Below, one piece after another: positions 54,320 to 63,168 of a DNA stretch of 64,000 bases. Made by a program: the position numbers and the translations under genes. The stretch is from positions 186,001 to 250,000 of the forward strand of contig JALDRC010000001.1 in assembly GCA_031316115.1 (NCBI GenBank), in the 5' to 3' direction. The notes below the pieces were generated by a model that saw only the letters and a list, made by a program, of their open reading frames with translations, was not told the DNA's origin and made no database searches. The stretch comes from Nitrososphaeraceae archaeon. GTDB lineage: Archaea; Thermoproteota; Nitrososphaeria; Nitrososphaerales; Nitrososphaeraceae. The stretch's first letter is position 1, and the number at the start of each line of letters is the position of its first letter.

Positions 54320-54928
54320 TTATCCTGTTTGCTTTTGATAGATCTTGATTGCTTGAGGAGGACAGACATTTTCACATGCTAAACAGAAAATACAATCCTT
54401 CTCTCTAGCCATAATAGGTTTCTTATCTGAACCTGGGTGTCCGGGTGTTTCTAACCATTCATATACATTAACAGGGCATGCTTCTATACAAGCACCATCA
54501 CCTATACAAATGTCAAAATCTACACACACGCTATCTCCCCATATACCTAGTTGTCCTGGAGCATCTACCGGACCCCAAACAGATATTCCTTTGAACTTGC
54601 CAGTTTTTTGACGACTAGATTTGAATGATGTATCTATCGGTCCTTCTACTTTTGAATAATCTGTACCTGATCCGGTTAGAGATATGGATGTTTCTCCAAG
54701 TTGTTGAGATTCCATTGCTATTCCGGATCTCGGAGATTCAGTTACTGTACTCACCGTGTTAGTTTGAACCATTGTACTTGGAATATCTTTTATTGATTGT
54801 GCTGAGATTAATTTTTCCCTCTTCATAACGCATAGCTGTTCATGTACTTCCTTCATACTGCCCAATGTGACTGGATTTGTATGTATAAGAAGGGAACCAC
54901 AATCAGCACAAACATATTGTTGGGACAC
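54320..54928 (-). CDS. Zinc-ribbon and zinc-type ferredoxin fusion, copy 2
   Basis: A 202-residue protein with a GTG start at 54928. The first 40 residues hold a CxxC zinc-ribbon half (YVCADCGSLLIHTNP), then a Ser/Thr-rich linker. From residue 78 onward it is nearly identical to the C-terminal domain of the fusion protein at 40430 (same CIGDGACIEACP and CIFCLACENVCP cluster motifs), ending QAIKIYQKQTG. The 2x[4Fe-4S] ferredoxin is intact, while its attached modules differ between the two genes. Located just upstream of coaD on the same strand. Confidence 0.88.
   Translation of the reverse strand: MSQQYVCADCGSLLIHTNPVTLGSMKEVHEQLCVMKREKLISAQSIKDIPSTMVQTNTVSTVTESPRSGIAMESQQLGETSISLTGSGTDYSKVEGPIDTSFKSSRQKTGKFKGISVWGPVDAPGQLGIWGDSVCVDFDICIGDGACIEACPVNVYEWLETPGHPGSDKKPIMAREKDCIFCLACENVCPPQAIKIYQKQTG
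54342..54689. repeat. Near-identical ferredoxin cassette, copy 2
   Basis: The second copy of the 350-bp stretch at 40443-40790, same orientation relative to its gene. Mismatches are few and mostly silent or conservative (for example CCG/CCT in the EAP region). Similarity stops at the linker, so only the ferredoxin domain is shared. Confidence 0.85.
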
Positions 54929-55161
54929 ATCTTAATATTCTAATTAGTCATTTATCAATATTTGGTTAGAGTTTATCAAAAATATATTTGTAGAAATCCT
55001 TTTGCATGAAATGATCTATCGCTGCTATTATTGTCAAAGTTAATATTTATATGAAATCCTATGAATAATGCCATAACATGAAATTGATATAAATCTTGAG
55101 TTAGAGTTTGATAGTTTGAATTGACTTTATAGTTTGCATGTTGCATTAAAACCTAGAATTA

Positions 55162-55923
55162 TTGACTAGTTCATGTTTTATCATTAGAATAAAATACTTG
55201 CAATTTAAAGAAATATTGCTACAAGTGTTTGGGTTGGGATATTCTTATTGGGGAGAGGTTATCACAGTCTTACGGGAAATTATACCGGTTTATGATAAGG
55301 TCAATAAAGTTATTTCTTTAGGTAAAGACGAATCATATCGACTATTTGGTATAAGTGACAATATACATGCTGGTGATCTCATATTGGATGCAGGTTCAGG
55401 TTATGGAAATATGTCAATGACGGCTCTACAATGTACAAATAATCAGGTGGGAATAGTTATGTTCGATCCAATTTTAGAAATGCTAAAAAATCCGAAAAAT
55501 AGGAATTCAGAGCAAATCTATCTAAAAACATCTGGAATCTTTGAATTTTTACCTTTTAGAAACGAGACGTTTGATGTTGTAATGTGTGGCTACTCATTAA
55601 GAGATGCTATTGAACTCCAAAATGCCATTGCAGAAGTACATAGAATATTAAAAACAGGAGGTAGATTCGTCGTAGTAGATCTGGGAAAACCTGATTTACT
55701 GTTCACAAGAATTGGTGTAAATTTTTATCTAAAATATATTTTAAGATTATTAGCTTTTTTGACTGCAGGAGAAAGTGGATTGAGATTTAAGACATTATAT
55801 GGAACTTACAAAAAATGGCCAAAAAATAAAATCTTATTCTCCCTGCTCTCGGCTAAGTTTTCAAATGTTGAGTTTAAAAAGAAGATGCTCGGAGCATCTG
55901 TAATTATATCTGCAACAAAGTAA
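55162..55923 (+). CDS. Class I SAM-dependent methyltransferase, UbiE-like
   Basis: A 253-residue methyltransferase from a TTG at 55162. A 70-residue N-terminal part is followed by the SAM-binding motif I LILDAGSGYGNMSM, motif II-like VGIVMFDPILEML, FLPFRNETFDVVMCGYSLRD (motif III/post II, as in UbiE/MenG) and RFVVVDLGKPDL. UbiE-like enzymes methylate quinone rings, so menaquinone or another lipid is the likely substrate. Geranylgeranyl reductase, a lipid and quinone chain reductase, is encoded nearby. The N-terminal stretch could be shorter if the start is downstream. Confidence 0.85.
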   Translation: MTSSCFIIRIKYLQFKEILLQVFGLGYSYWGEVITVLREIIPVYDKVNKVISLGKDESYRLFGISDNIHAGDLILDAGSGYGNMSMTALQCTNNQVGIVMFDPILEMLKNPKNRNSEQIYLKTSGIFEFLPFRNETFDVVMCGYSLRDAIELQNAIAEVHRILKTGGRFVVVDLGKPDLLFTRIGVNFYLKYILRLLAFLTAGESGLRFKTLYGTYKKWPKNKILFSLLSAKFSNVEFKKKMLGASVIISATK

Positions 55924-56341
55924 AACACTTATGTAATACTTGAATTTTTTATTATCAGTTATAAAATTTTTATGATAAATATATTTTATTTCTAGAAAAC
56001 ATTTAGTTTATTTGGTCGTGAATTCGAAATAGGTGATCTCAATCATATAATTGTCTTATCAACCCATAATATTTTTTGGTTACAACAATTTTACAAATAA
56101 TCCAAAAATGTATTATTTTGTTTTATAATTTTTATTGGTAATAGAGGAGATGATAACCAACTATCTAAAATGATATGAGGTATTATCAAATGAGAATTAG
56201 ATTAATAGTTCAGTATTAAATATTTGGGTTTCAATAAATAATATATCATCAGGAAAACTGATTAGGTATTATTATTGAATCGATGTCAAGATTTAATAGT
56301 TTTAGAAATTAGATCTTGTAATCATGATGGTAGTGGTTATT
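55924..56341. other. Intergenic region between the methyltransferase and GGR genes
   Basis: About 420 bp between converging transcription units. No gene recognised apart from the small membrane ORF at 56342. T-rich runs after 55923 can terminate the methyltransferase transcript. Confidence 0.35.
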
Positions 56342-56452
56342 TCATGCTTTGAAAATTTGCCTAGTTACCAATATTATTCCAATTATTGGAAACAATGAAA
56401 TAAAAATATACGGAAAGATTGCCAAATAAACGGAGGGTTCAAATATTTCCAT
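56342..56452 (-). CDS. 36-residue single-span membrane protein after GGR
   Basis: ATG at 56452, TGA at 56342. It starts 20 bases after the geranylgeranyl reductase stop on the same strand. The sequence begins MEIFEPSVYLAIFPYIFIS, continues through a second hydrophobic stretch LFPIIGIILV and ends with a basic TRQIFKA. It is mostly one membrane helix with a Pro/Glu start. Its position suggests a tiny membrane partner of the reductase; no family is recognised. Confidence 0.4.
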   Translation of the reverse strand: MEIFEPSVYLAIFPYIFISLFPIIGIILVTRQIFKA

Positions 56453-56472
56453 ATAAATCCAGAGTTTTTCGG

Positions 56473-57930
56473 TTATTTAAATCTAGAATATGCTTCGTTA
56501 AGATACAGATCCAATTTATTCTTCCATGCCGGAAATTTATCTGGACCATTAGGATAATTAAAATAATGTTCTACAAGTTGTTTATTCAATTGCGATGTAA
56601 ATTTCAAATCTTCTGCCAATGTCTTATTTAATGCACCTCTGATTAACATCCCGATTTTATCTAGCTTACCGAATTCAGGGTGTTCTCCCCCGGTTATTTT
56701 TTCGATATCGAATTTTGATAAAAAGTATTTCATTCCATAATCTATTTGATCATTTGTAAGAGTTTGGAGTAATCTGCGAAAAACTTCTAATCCAGCAGTT
56801 TTATACCCATAATCATTTATAAAGTCCTTGTTATATTTCCAGAGAGTTTTTTCAGAAAAATCTGATGCTTCAATTGCTTCTACCGCGTCTTTCCCGGCTA
56901 TTGTTGCGGCTATAATGGCTGGACCTATTCCTCCTGCATCCAATGGTTTTGGCATCCAAGCCGAATCACCGACTAGCATATATCCATTGGCTACTAAGCA
57001 ATCATTTTGCCTCCTTACTGATACTTGCCATGTTCCCCATGTGTTGCCCTCGTCTTCCTGACCATCAGGCAATACAGGTTCCGAGATAATTGGGTTTATC
57101 TTGACATATTCATCAATTAAATTTTTTAAATTTTTACTAGTCCCAAATTTTTTGTTGTAGAGATTAAATGCCTTTTGTTGAACTCCTAAACCGATATTGA
57201 CTTTGTTTTCTCCTTTAGGAAAAACCCAAGCATAACCCCCTGGGGCTAATAACTGATCTAGATGTATAATACAGTAATCTGGATCAAAATATGTCTTATC
57301 TTGATTGACTGGTTTAAAATTATAGATGTATCTTCCAGTAGATTCTAAATCATCCCTATTGATTTTCTTCTGAATTGAGGAATTTATAGGCAGGTTATTT
57401 CGTAGGACAGATGTCACACCTGTACAATCTATAGTCAATTTAGCTGTTTTCTTGAAAACTTCTCTAGTTTTTAGATTTTCTCCCTCTACCCCTATTATAT
57501 AATTATTATCTGCAATAAGTGATCTCAAGGCTATATTGTCCATCACCTTGATTCCCATTTTTAATACATCATTTAACTGACGTTGAGGTAAAACTCTCCT
57601 ATTCAGTATATAACCATCACCGTCAAAAGATATTCCTGTTTCATGATTTGGAGAATATGCTATCACTCCCTTTACTGGATGTTCTATTTCAGGAGAGCCC
57701 CATGATACACCAATTCGATTTGTCATATAATCCACACTATTTTTACCAACAGCATCTCCGCAAATCCATCCATTCACAGTTTTTTTTCCTAAATCAGAAT
57801 AAGAATTCCTATCGATAACAACTATATTCAATGATTGATTAGAATAAAAGGCAGCAGAGGTAGCAACAATTAGACCTGATAATCCCCCACCTGCAATTAT
57901 GATATCATAATCATATTTATTGTGCGACAT
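56473..57930 (-). CDS. Geranylgeranyl reductase family FAD-dependent enzyme
   Basis: A 485-residue flavoprotein from the ATG at 57930. It has the FAD dinucleotide motif IIIAGGGLSGLIVATSAAF, NRRVLPQRQLNDVL, the family segment APGGYAWVFPKGENKVNIGLG, and MLVGDSAWMPKPLDAGGIGPAIIA near residue 330, all features of digeranylgeranylglycerophospholipid reductase-like enzymes. It saturates the isoprenoid chains of archaeal ether lipids or the quinone side chain. The length is normal. A 36-residue membrane gene lies just downstream. Confidence 0.92.
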   Translation of the reverse strand: MSHNKYDYDIIIAGGGLSGLIVATSAAFYSNQSLNIVVIDRNSYSDLGKKTVNGWICGDAVGKNSVDYMTNRIGVSWGSPEIEHPVKGVIAYSPNHETGISFDGDGYILNRRVLPQRQLNDVLKMGIKVMDNIALRSLIADNNYIIGVEGENLKTREVFKKTAKLTIDCTGVTSVLRNNLPINSSIQKKINRDDLESTGRYIYNFKPVNQDKTYFDPDYCIIHLDQLLAPGGYAWVFPKGENKVNIGLGVQQKAFNLYNKKFGTSKNLKNLIDEYVKINPIISEPVLPDGQEDEGNTWGTWQVSVRRQNDCLVANGYMLVGDSAWMPKPLDAGGIGPAIIAATIAGKDAVEAIEASDFSEKTLWKYNKDFINDYGYKTAGLEVFRRLLQTLTNDQIDYGMKYFLSKFDIEKITGGEHPEFGKLDKIGMLIRGALNKTLAEDLKFTSQLNKQLVEHYFNYPNGPDKFPAWKNKLDLYLNEAYSRFK

Positions 57931-57936
57931 AAACAA

Positions 57937-58577
57937 GATTTTTGAGAATTTACAATATTTATAGTTAATTTAATTCTCATTTATTACAAATTAATTATAT
58001 CTTTAGTAATTCTTGGCAGAAATTATGAAAAGATCTTATTTTTAAGTAATTGTTAATATACTGATGGATTTATTTTTTTTTGATCTGAAATTCTATAATG
58101 TGGGTATAAAAACAAAGTATTTCATACAATAGGATAATTTGATATTCTTCTGATTAACCTTATAACGATCCAAAATCAATGTTATGTAAATTTAGTGAAA
58201 TGAGTGTAAAAAATATAAGAAATTCAATTGTAAAATATTGGTTTCATAAAGTTTAATCCACTTTGTGATATGTGAAATTCATATTTTAGGTAGAAAAATC
58301 TCATAATAATATTAAACCTCTGTTTTTTGCAAATTTCTGATTATTAATTCAGATTTGATATCTGGTTTAAATTTCATAATACAGTTCAGTATTTTTTTTA
58401 CATTTAAAAAATTAAGGGATAATGACCAATTTGGATACAGGGAATAATTTAGATATACCCTATAGTAAAAGGAAACCTTTCTTTGTTTTTGTACCGATTG
58501 TAAGACAATTTACTAATAACAGACATCCACAAATCTTTGATTTTAGTGAATATCAATTTGGATTTAATTGCAGTTAT
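57937..58577. other. Intergenic region, about 640 bp
   Basis: Between the GGR start and the end of the small gene at 58578, both on the minus strand. No gene or repeat seen; only A/T-rich DNA with the GGR promoter. Plus-strand frames near 58422 are antisense noise over the neighbouring 3' end. Confidence 0.35.
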
Positions 58578-58877
58578 TTAAGTCAAAAGATACTTGTAAC
58601 GTTTTTCTACTTCTTTATTATCACCTTTTAATACGGAAGTGATTTCTTCTTCTAACAATTTTTTTGCATATATCTTAAAATTATTGCCTTGTTCGGTATT
58701 TGGGTAAAACGAAAGAGTGTATTCAAAATGCCTCATAAATTCTGCTACTTTTTCTCTAAATTCCTGGATTGACGGATAACCACTGTTTAGTATTTTATAC
58801 CACGATGCAGCACATGCTGTTGAATATAATTTTGCCAGGTCTTCTATAAGTCGTTCGATCTCGAAAAAGTCTTGCAT
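58578..58877 (-). CDS. Small helical protein downstream of TFB
   Basis: A 99-residue protein using the ATG at 58877; the upstream ATG at 58916 would add 13 residues over a TATA-like stretch. The sequence, EIERLIEDLAKLYSTACAA then PSIQEFREKVAEFMRHFEYT, is all-alpha. Nothing suggests a catalytic role. It lies 56 bp downstream of TFB on the same strand. Likely a conserved thaumarchaeal hypothetical; no domain recognised. Confidence 0.55.
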   Translation of the reverse strand: MQDFFEIERLIEDLAKLYSTACAASWYKILNSGYPSIQEFREKVAEFMRHFEYTLSFYPNTEQGNNFKIYAKKLLEEEITSVLKGDNKEVEKRYKYLLT

Positions 58878-58933
58878 AGATTTTTTTAGATTAAAATCAT
58901 ATATATATGAAATCAATTTAACTGAAGAGATTT

Positions 58934-60049
58934 TTACCTTGCTTGTGGCTTTATAGTAATAATTATTTTTGAGCTACATAGTATCTCTTTGCATCTATTT
59001 CTGATAGTAACCTCAGTAACCCCAGCCAATCCAGACACATCGATCTGAAGAAGATTCATTCCCAATAGAACAGCTGCTAAATAAATATATGCAGCGGCTA
59101 TTCCATTTGGGGATTTGCCATCTGCCATCAAGTTATTTGACGTTTTGTGAGCTAATTCTATTGCTAATCTTTCTATTCTAGTTTCGAGTTTGGCTAAATT
59201 AATTAGCTTTGCAATATAGTTATCTATTGATAATCTTGAAAAAACGAAGATGTTTTCTGGTCTATAATGGGTAATCTCAGAATTATCGATATTGTCAGAT
59301 TTTAAGTTTGATTTTGTATGATCTAAACGGGTATCAATCATGGTAGAATATTCGCGTGTATCATTTAGTTCTGATTTTATGTGATCATCTTTTGTAAGTT
59401 TATGACTATATATACCTAATTCCATAGACATTAGCCTATAATATTTGGAAGCTAGTTTTAGGCTAGATTTATCATTTGAAGGCATACCCGTAGCACATAC
59501 TATTTCTTCAAGAGAACGTACAATGGAACATCTTTTGCATGCTAGATAGATTGTTGCAGACGCTATACAAGATACCGATTTACCTTTTGCTTCATTGTTT
59601 TTTTCATATGTACGATAAATCATTGCAGCCGTTTCGATTAAAATTTTTGGGAGTGAAAGATTTGAACATGTTTCGCTTATTTTTGACAAAACATTTGATA
59701 ACCTCCGTTCTTTAGAAGAGGAAACCCTTATTCTAGAATGCCATTTCCTAATACTAGTCATTTGTTCCGCTACGGCATAATTAATTGACTTGCCAACGTA
59801 ATCCTTTGATGCCGGGCCAATTTCTGTTCGTAATCCATAATCATGTTGCGAAAAGCTCATTGCGCCACTCGCACGAGTGTTACGATTTTTTTCTTCAAAA
59901 TCTTTAGAAATAGATTCTGGTCCATAATCATTAACTTCATCTAACACGACATATCCACATCTTTCACATAAAAATTCCCCTTTACTAAAATCATGAATTA
60001 GATGTGAATTACACTCAGGACATTTATTACAATATTCTAAATACTCCAT
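58934..60049 (-). CDS. tfb: Transcription initiation factor IIB (TFB)
   Basis: A 371-residue TFB, which bridges TBP-bound promoters and RNA polymerase. The zinc ribbon has CPEC at residues 10-13 and CERC at 28-31. The B-reader/linker follows (DYGLRTEIGPASKDYVGKS), then two cyclin folds (ASATIYLACKRCSIVRSLEEI and IAAAYIYLAAVLLGM). A roughly 60-residue polar insertion (DDHIKSELNDTREYSTMIDT and onward) separates or extends the second fold, making this longer than the usual 300-residue TFB. Located in the minus-strand information-processing block, 3 bp after gar1. Confidence 0.94.
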   Translation of the reverse strand: MEYLEYCNKCPECNSHLIHDFSKGEFLCERCGYVVLDEVNDYGPESISKDFEEKNRNTRASGAMSFSQHDYGLRTEIGPASKDYVGKSINYAVAEQMTSIRKWHSRIRVSSSKERRLSNVLSKISETCSNLSLPKILIETAAMIYRTYEKNNEAKGKSVSCIASATIYLACKRCSIVRSLEEIVCATGMPSNDKSSLKLASKYYRLMSMELGIYSHKLTKDDHIKSELNDTREYSTMIDTRLDHTKSNLKSDNIDNSEITHYRPENIFVFSRLSIDNYIAKLINLAKLETRIERLAIELAHKTSNNLMADGKSPNGIAAAYIYLAAVLLGMNLLQIDVSGLAGVTEVTIRNRCKEILCSSKIIITIKPQAR

Positions 60050-60052
60050 TTC

Positions 60053-60370
60053 CTATTTATCCCTTGATTTTCTCTTTATTTTCTTTGAATTAGAATGATA
60101 CTGAATTTTTGAATTTGACTTGTATATTTTGTTTCCACTTATAGGATTAAATTTATCATCTTTCAATATTATTGATGCATATGGAGATTTTACTGGTCCT
60201 ATTAGTTCATTTAACCAACCTATGTTCTTACCAGATGAATTAAAAAGCAAAGTGTTGTGATTTATGCTTACATTTTCATCAATTTTTATAATTAACCTCC
60301 CGCTTTTAGCTTTATGGAGTACTATACCAACTTCTGACAATGCCAAGTGGTTTGTATTACTCATTTTCAT
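60053..60370 (-). CDS. gar1: H/ACA RNP protein Gar1
   Basis: A 105-residue Gar1-like protein. The six-stranded barrel is recognisable by SEVGIVLHKAKSGRLIIKID, GKNIGWLNELIGPVKSPYASI (the GPV-x-PY motif) and a basic C-terminal tail (KKIKRKSRDK). It binds Cbf5 and supports pseudouridylation guided by H/ACA RNAs. ATGs at 60370 and 60364 are both possible starts. It is the gene before TFB in the same strand, a conserved archaeal neighbourhood. Confidence 0.88.
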   Translation of the reverse strand: MKMSNTNHLALSEVGIVLHKAKSGRLIIKIDENVSINHNTLLFNSSGKNIGWLNELIGPVKSPYASIILKDDKFNPISGNKIYKSNSKIQYHSNSKKIKRKSRDK

Positions 60371-60418
60371 ATCCTTCGGTCAAAAAATATTTATAAAATT
60401 GATAAAAAAGAAAACTTT

Positions 60419-60727
60419 TCAATTTTTTTTCATTTTCCTTCTTGAAGAGATTTTAGATGCCAACATTTGCATTATCTCATTCTTTTTCTTGTTTATTTTA
60501 GGTATCATAACATATCCCGATCTTACAAAAGATCTCCTTGGATATCTTGCATGATCGTTCGATTTATCGCTTGTAATATTTAACCCACTGTCTGATACTG
60601 CTTGTAAAAGTTCAGAAATAGTCGGATCAAATATGGCATGTTCCTTTTGGATTCTCCTTCCCTTCCTTCGAGAAAGATTTTTGTTAAAGTAATCTAGCCA
60701 AATTATAAAATGATCATAATCTTTCAC
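60419..60727 (-). CDS. srp19: Signal recognition particle protein SRP19
   Basis: A 102-residue SRP19, which binds 7S RNA and prepares it for SRP54. It is identified by HFIIWLDYFNKNLSRRKGRR, then ISELLQAVSDSGLNITSD and ARYPRRSFVRSGYVMIPK. A typical length and charge pattern. Its SRP RNA is not in this window. Part of the dense minus-strand block with S8e and gar1. Confidence 0.92.
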   Translation of the reverse strand: MKDYDHFIIWLDYFNKNLSRRKGRRIQKEHAIFDPTISELLQAVSDSGLNITSDKSNDHARYPRRSFVRSGYVMIPKINKKKNEIMQMLASKISSRRKMKKN

Positions 60728-60811
60728 TAAGGTTGATAAATATCATAACCTATTTTAATATTCATATAATAGTTAAGTTTCAATCTCCAAATCTAGAAAA
60801 AAACTTAAATC

Positions 60812-61204
60812 TCAAGTAGCCTCCTTAATTATTACTCCGTTTATGGTTCCAACCTGTCCTGGTCTAGAAACTATCTTTACATGGCCTAATTCTGTTTCTA
60901 CTATTGCGCCTTTACTTAATACTCCTCTTCTTTCATAATCCTTATTAGCTGGATTTTTTAGAGTTTTGAGGATTTTGGTCTTTATTGTTTTTTTATTTTC
61001 ATTGTCACTCACATTTACAAATTCTGAGCTTTTTACAGCCATCTTATAGTTTCTACCCCTAACACGTCTAGTTATGATATTTTCCGAACCTAAAACAGGT
61101 TCATTAGGATATCTATCTATTTCATGCTTTCTTCGTGATCTATAAGGATTTAATCTTGCTCCAGTATATTTTCTACCACCTAAACTCTCGATAGATTTAC
61201 GCAT
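60812..61204 (-). CDS. rps8e: Small ribosomal subunit protein S8e
   Basis: A 130-residue S8e. The N-terminal basic region SLGGRKYTGARLNPYRSRRK, the central VRGRNYKMAVKSSEFVNVSD, and the C-terminal GVLSKGAIVETELGHVKIVSRPGQVG are diagnostic for the archaeal/eukaryotic S8e family. It binds 16S rRNA. Located in the operon-like block between ScpB and SRP19. Confidence 0.95.
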   Translation of the reverse strand: MRKSIESLGGRKYTGARLNPYRSRRKHEIDRYPNEPVLGSENIITRRVRGRNYKMAVKSSEFVNVSDNENKKTIKTKILKTLKNPANKDYERRGVLSKGAIVETELGHVKIVSRPGQVGTINGVIIKEAT

Positions 61205-61236
61205 TAAATTCGATTAAAGTGATCTATATTTAATAT

Positions 61237-61752
61237 TTAGGATTTAGGAGTCAAGTTATTTTTTATTATATTTATATCTGAAATACCAAAATAATCCTGG
61301 AATTTTCTAGTGGTTTTATAGACTTTTAATCTGCCTACATTTTCATGTTCAACGAAACCGAGCTGTTCTAGATATTTGACGTGTGTATAAGCTTGAGTTC
61401 CTCTTATATACACTAATCTTTTTGAGGTTATTGGTTGTTCATATAAGATGTACGATAGTGTTTTTAACATTGCAGATGAAAGAAGAGGTTGTTTTGCAAA
61501 TTTCTTAATTATCGGTAAATAACTTGGTTTTAATTGAAAAACATATTTACCGTCATTTAATTCTTGAATCTCTAGAGCATGAAAAACTGAATTGACTTTT
61601 TTTATCATGTCTGATAATATTTTTTTAACCTTTTCATTTGAATTGATATTAGTTGCTTTATTAAGTTCTTCCAAAGACATTGGTCTTCCTGATGAATAAA
61701 GTGCAGCTTCAATTCTAGCAATTATTTCTTTTTCCGGAAGAACGTTGTTCAA
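61237..61752 (-). CDS. scpB: Segregation and condensation protein ScpB
   Basis: A 171-residue ScpB (kite protein) of the SMC complex. Its two winged helices are seen as EIIARIEAALYSSGRPMSLEELN and LKTLSYILYEQPITSKRLVYIRG, with VKYLEQLGFVEHENVGRLK as the second wing and DYFGISDI near the end. It pairs with ScpA, encoded next to it, and a SMC ATPase. Length and order are normal. Co-transcribed with scpA. Confidence 0.9.
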   Translation of the reverse strand: MNNVLPEKEIIARIEAALYSSGRPMSLEELNKATNINSNEKVKKILSDMIKKVNSVFHALEIQELNDGKYVFQLKPSYLPIIKKFAKQPLLSSAMLKTLSYILYEQPITSKRLVYIRGTQAYTHVKYLEQLGFVEHENVGRLKVYKTTRKFQDYFGISDINIIKNNLTPKS

Positions 61753-61791
61753 AACTAGGATTTATTGAACAGAGATTTATATTAAGATTAG

Positions 61792-62472
61792 TCAGTTTAA
61801 TATTTTTCTTATTTCGATATCATCTGATTCATCTGGTTGTATTAATTCGATCTTATTTTTCATTGCCAAATGCAATATACACATAAAAAATCTCACCACT
61901 TCTATAGATTCCATCCTTCTTACAAAATCACTAAAAATAATAATTTCGTTAATTTCTAAGGCATCTAAAAGGTAATTTTCATGCTCTTCTAGAATTTTTT
62001 CAAATTTAACAAAATATTGATCAAAATCAAAATTTTCAATTGGTTCTAACTTTACCTGATTGCGAGCCTTAGTAATAGGATTGGATAAATCAGTAATCAT
62101 GTTTTGAAGAACCTGGAGCAAATCTTCAAGTGAAACAGGAGAAGTTGATGTAAGTCTGAATGGAAAGCTTATAGGGTTTATATTAGGAATTTCTTTGTCT
62201 TCGATGTTTTCTGGAATTTTTCGCTCTAAAGAAATCTTTTCTAGTTTAAAAATACTTTCCACTTTTAGCCTATAAATCAATGAAGATGACCAAATAGCTA
62301 TACCACATACTCGTAAATCCTTTTTCCCACTGGAATTAATTATATCTAAAAGGAGCTGAAGTAGACTTGAGATATCTATATCCCATACATTTTGCTTTCC
62401 TAAAAGAGAGGTATTAAATAATATGTTTAGTGGAGGTTCTGAAAGAGATTGATTTGTATTTTCAGGATTCAA
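61792..62472 (-). CDS. scpA: Segregation and condensation protein ScpA (kleisin)
   Basis: A 226-residue kleisin that closes the SMC ring. The N-terminal region has QNVWDIDISSLLQLLLDIINS and DLRVCGIAIWSSSLIYRLK. The C-terminal winged-helix region contains FDFDQYFVKFEKILEEH, FSDFVRRMESIEVVRFFMCILHLAM and the closing QPDESDDIEIR. It sits directly upstream of scpB on the same strand and downstream of rpoK. Confidence 0.9.
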   Translation of the reverse strand: MNPENTNQSLSEPPLNILFNTSLLGKQNVWDIDISSLLQLLLDIINSSGKKDLRVCGIAIWSSSLIYRLKVESIFKLEKISLERKIPENIEDKEIPNINPISFPFRLTSTSPVSLEDLLQVLQNMITDLSNPITKARNQVKLEPIENFDFDQYFVKFEKILEEHENYLLDALEINEIIIFSDFVRRMESIEVVRFFMCILHLAMKNKIELIQPDESDDIEIRKILN

Positions 62473-62528
62473 TAGCCAATTATCCCCTGAGAAAATTAAA
62501 AGGATGTTGTTTATTTATAGGATGATAA

Positions 62529-63083
62529 TTAAGATTTCATCCAATCAATCGGAATGTCTTGATATAAACCGTTGGGTAAGATCCTACGGATAGATATAGG
62601 CAAAGCTTTGGATTCTAGTTCCATTAAAGCAAGTGAAATAGAGCTTCTACTAATGTTATCATTTAGGTTTATCATTAGAGGTGCTCCAAAAGATAATTGT
62701 AATGCCCTTGCGCCAGTGATTCTTGCCTTTTCAAATCTAGTTAATCTTTTAGGACCAATGAGAATTTCTTTATCTTTAGGAATAACTTCACTTAACTCAA
62801 ATTCTCTCTCGTCATATTCAACAAACTTTTCTGATCTTGTACTAATTGCATCTTCTGTGGCAGCAAGATCTAAATTGTTTTCTTCACCTTTTTTCGAAGC
62901 TAAGTCATTATCTGTGGAAGTAACCTTTTTAATTTTTTTTGTTTTGGCCTTAGTTTTTGTGGTTTTTGTTTTTAGATTTGATACCGCAATTTTGTTTTCA
63001 TTTATATCTGTATTTTCCTCTGGTTCAACTTTATCATTATCCATATTATTTTTTTTCTCATCATTCAATATCTTGTTAACCAA
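62529..63083 (-). CDS. rpoK: RNA polymerase subunit K/Rpb6 with long N-terminal extension
   Basis: A 184-residue RpoK. The core is the conserved Rpb6 domain from about residue 112: KRLTRFEKARITGARALQLS, FGAPLMINL, ISRSSISLALMELESKALPI and IRRILPNGLYQDIPIDW. The first 110 residues form an unusual acidic then Lys/Thr-rich extension (TKTTKTKAKTKKIKK), absent from typical archaeal RpoK of about 60-90 residues. The extension may contact DNA or other factors, or reflect an early start codon; the in-frame MDNDKVEPEENTDINE start is an alternative. Leads the scpA-scpB operon. Confidence 0.85.
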   Translation of the reverse strand: MVNKILNDEKKNNMDNDKVEPEENTDINENKIAVSNLKTKTTKTKAKTKKIKKVTSTDNDLASKKGEENNLDLAATEDAISTRSEKFVEYDEREFELSEVIPKDKEILIGPKRLTRFEKARITGARALQLSFGAPLMINLNDNISRSSISLALMELESKALPISIRRILPNGLYQDIPIDWMKS

Positions 63084-63168
63084 GAACAGTGCAAAAGCTT
63101 ATTAGAATATAATTAAACGTTGCGAATTTAAGCAATCGCTATAAAGGCCTTCTAAATATAGATACGCA

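Noticed and set aside
58422-58631. 69-residue plus-strand ORF
   Set aside because: Overlaps the 3' end of the minus-strand small gene and has no homologous pattern; likely chance.
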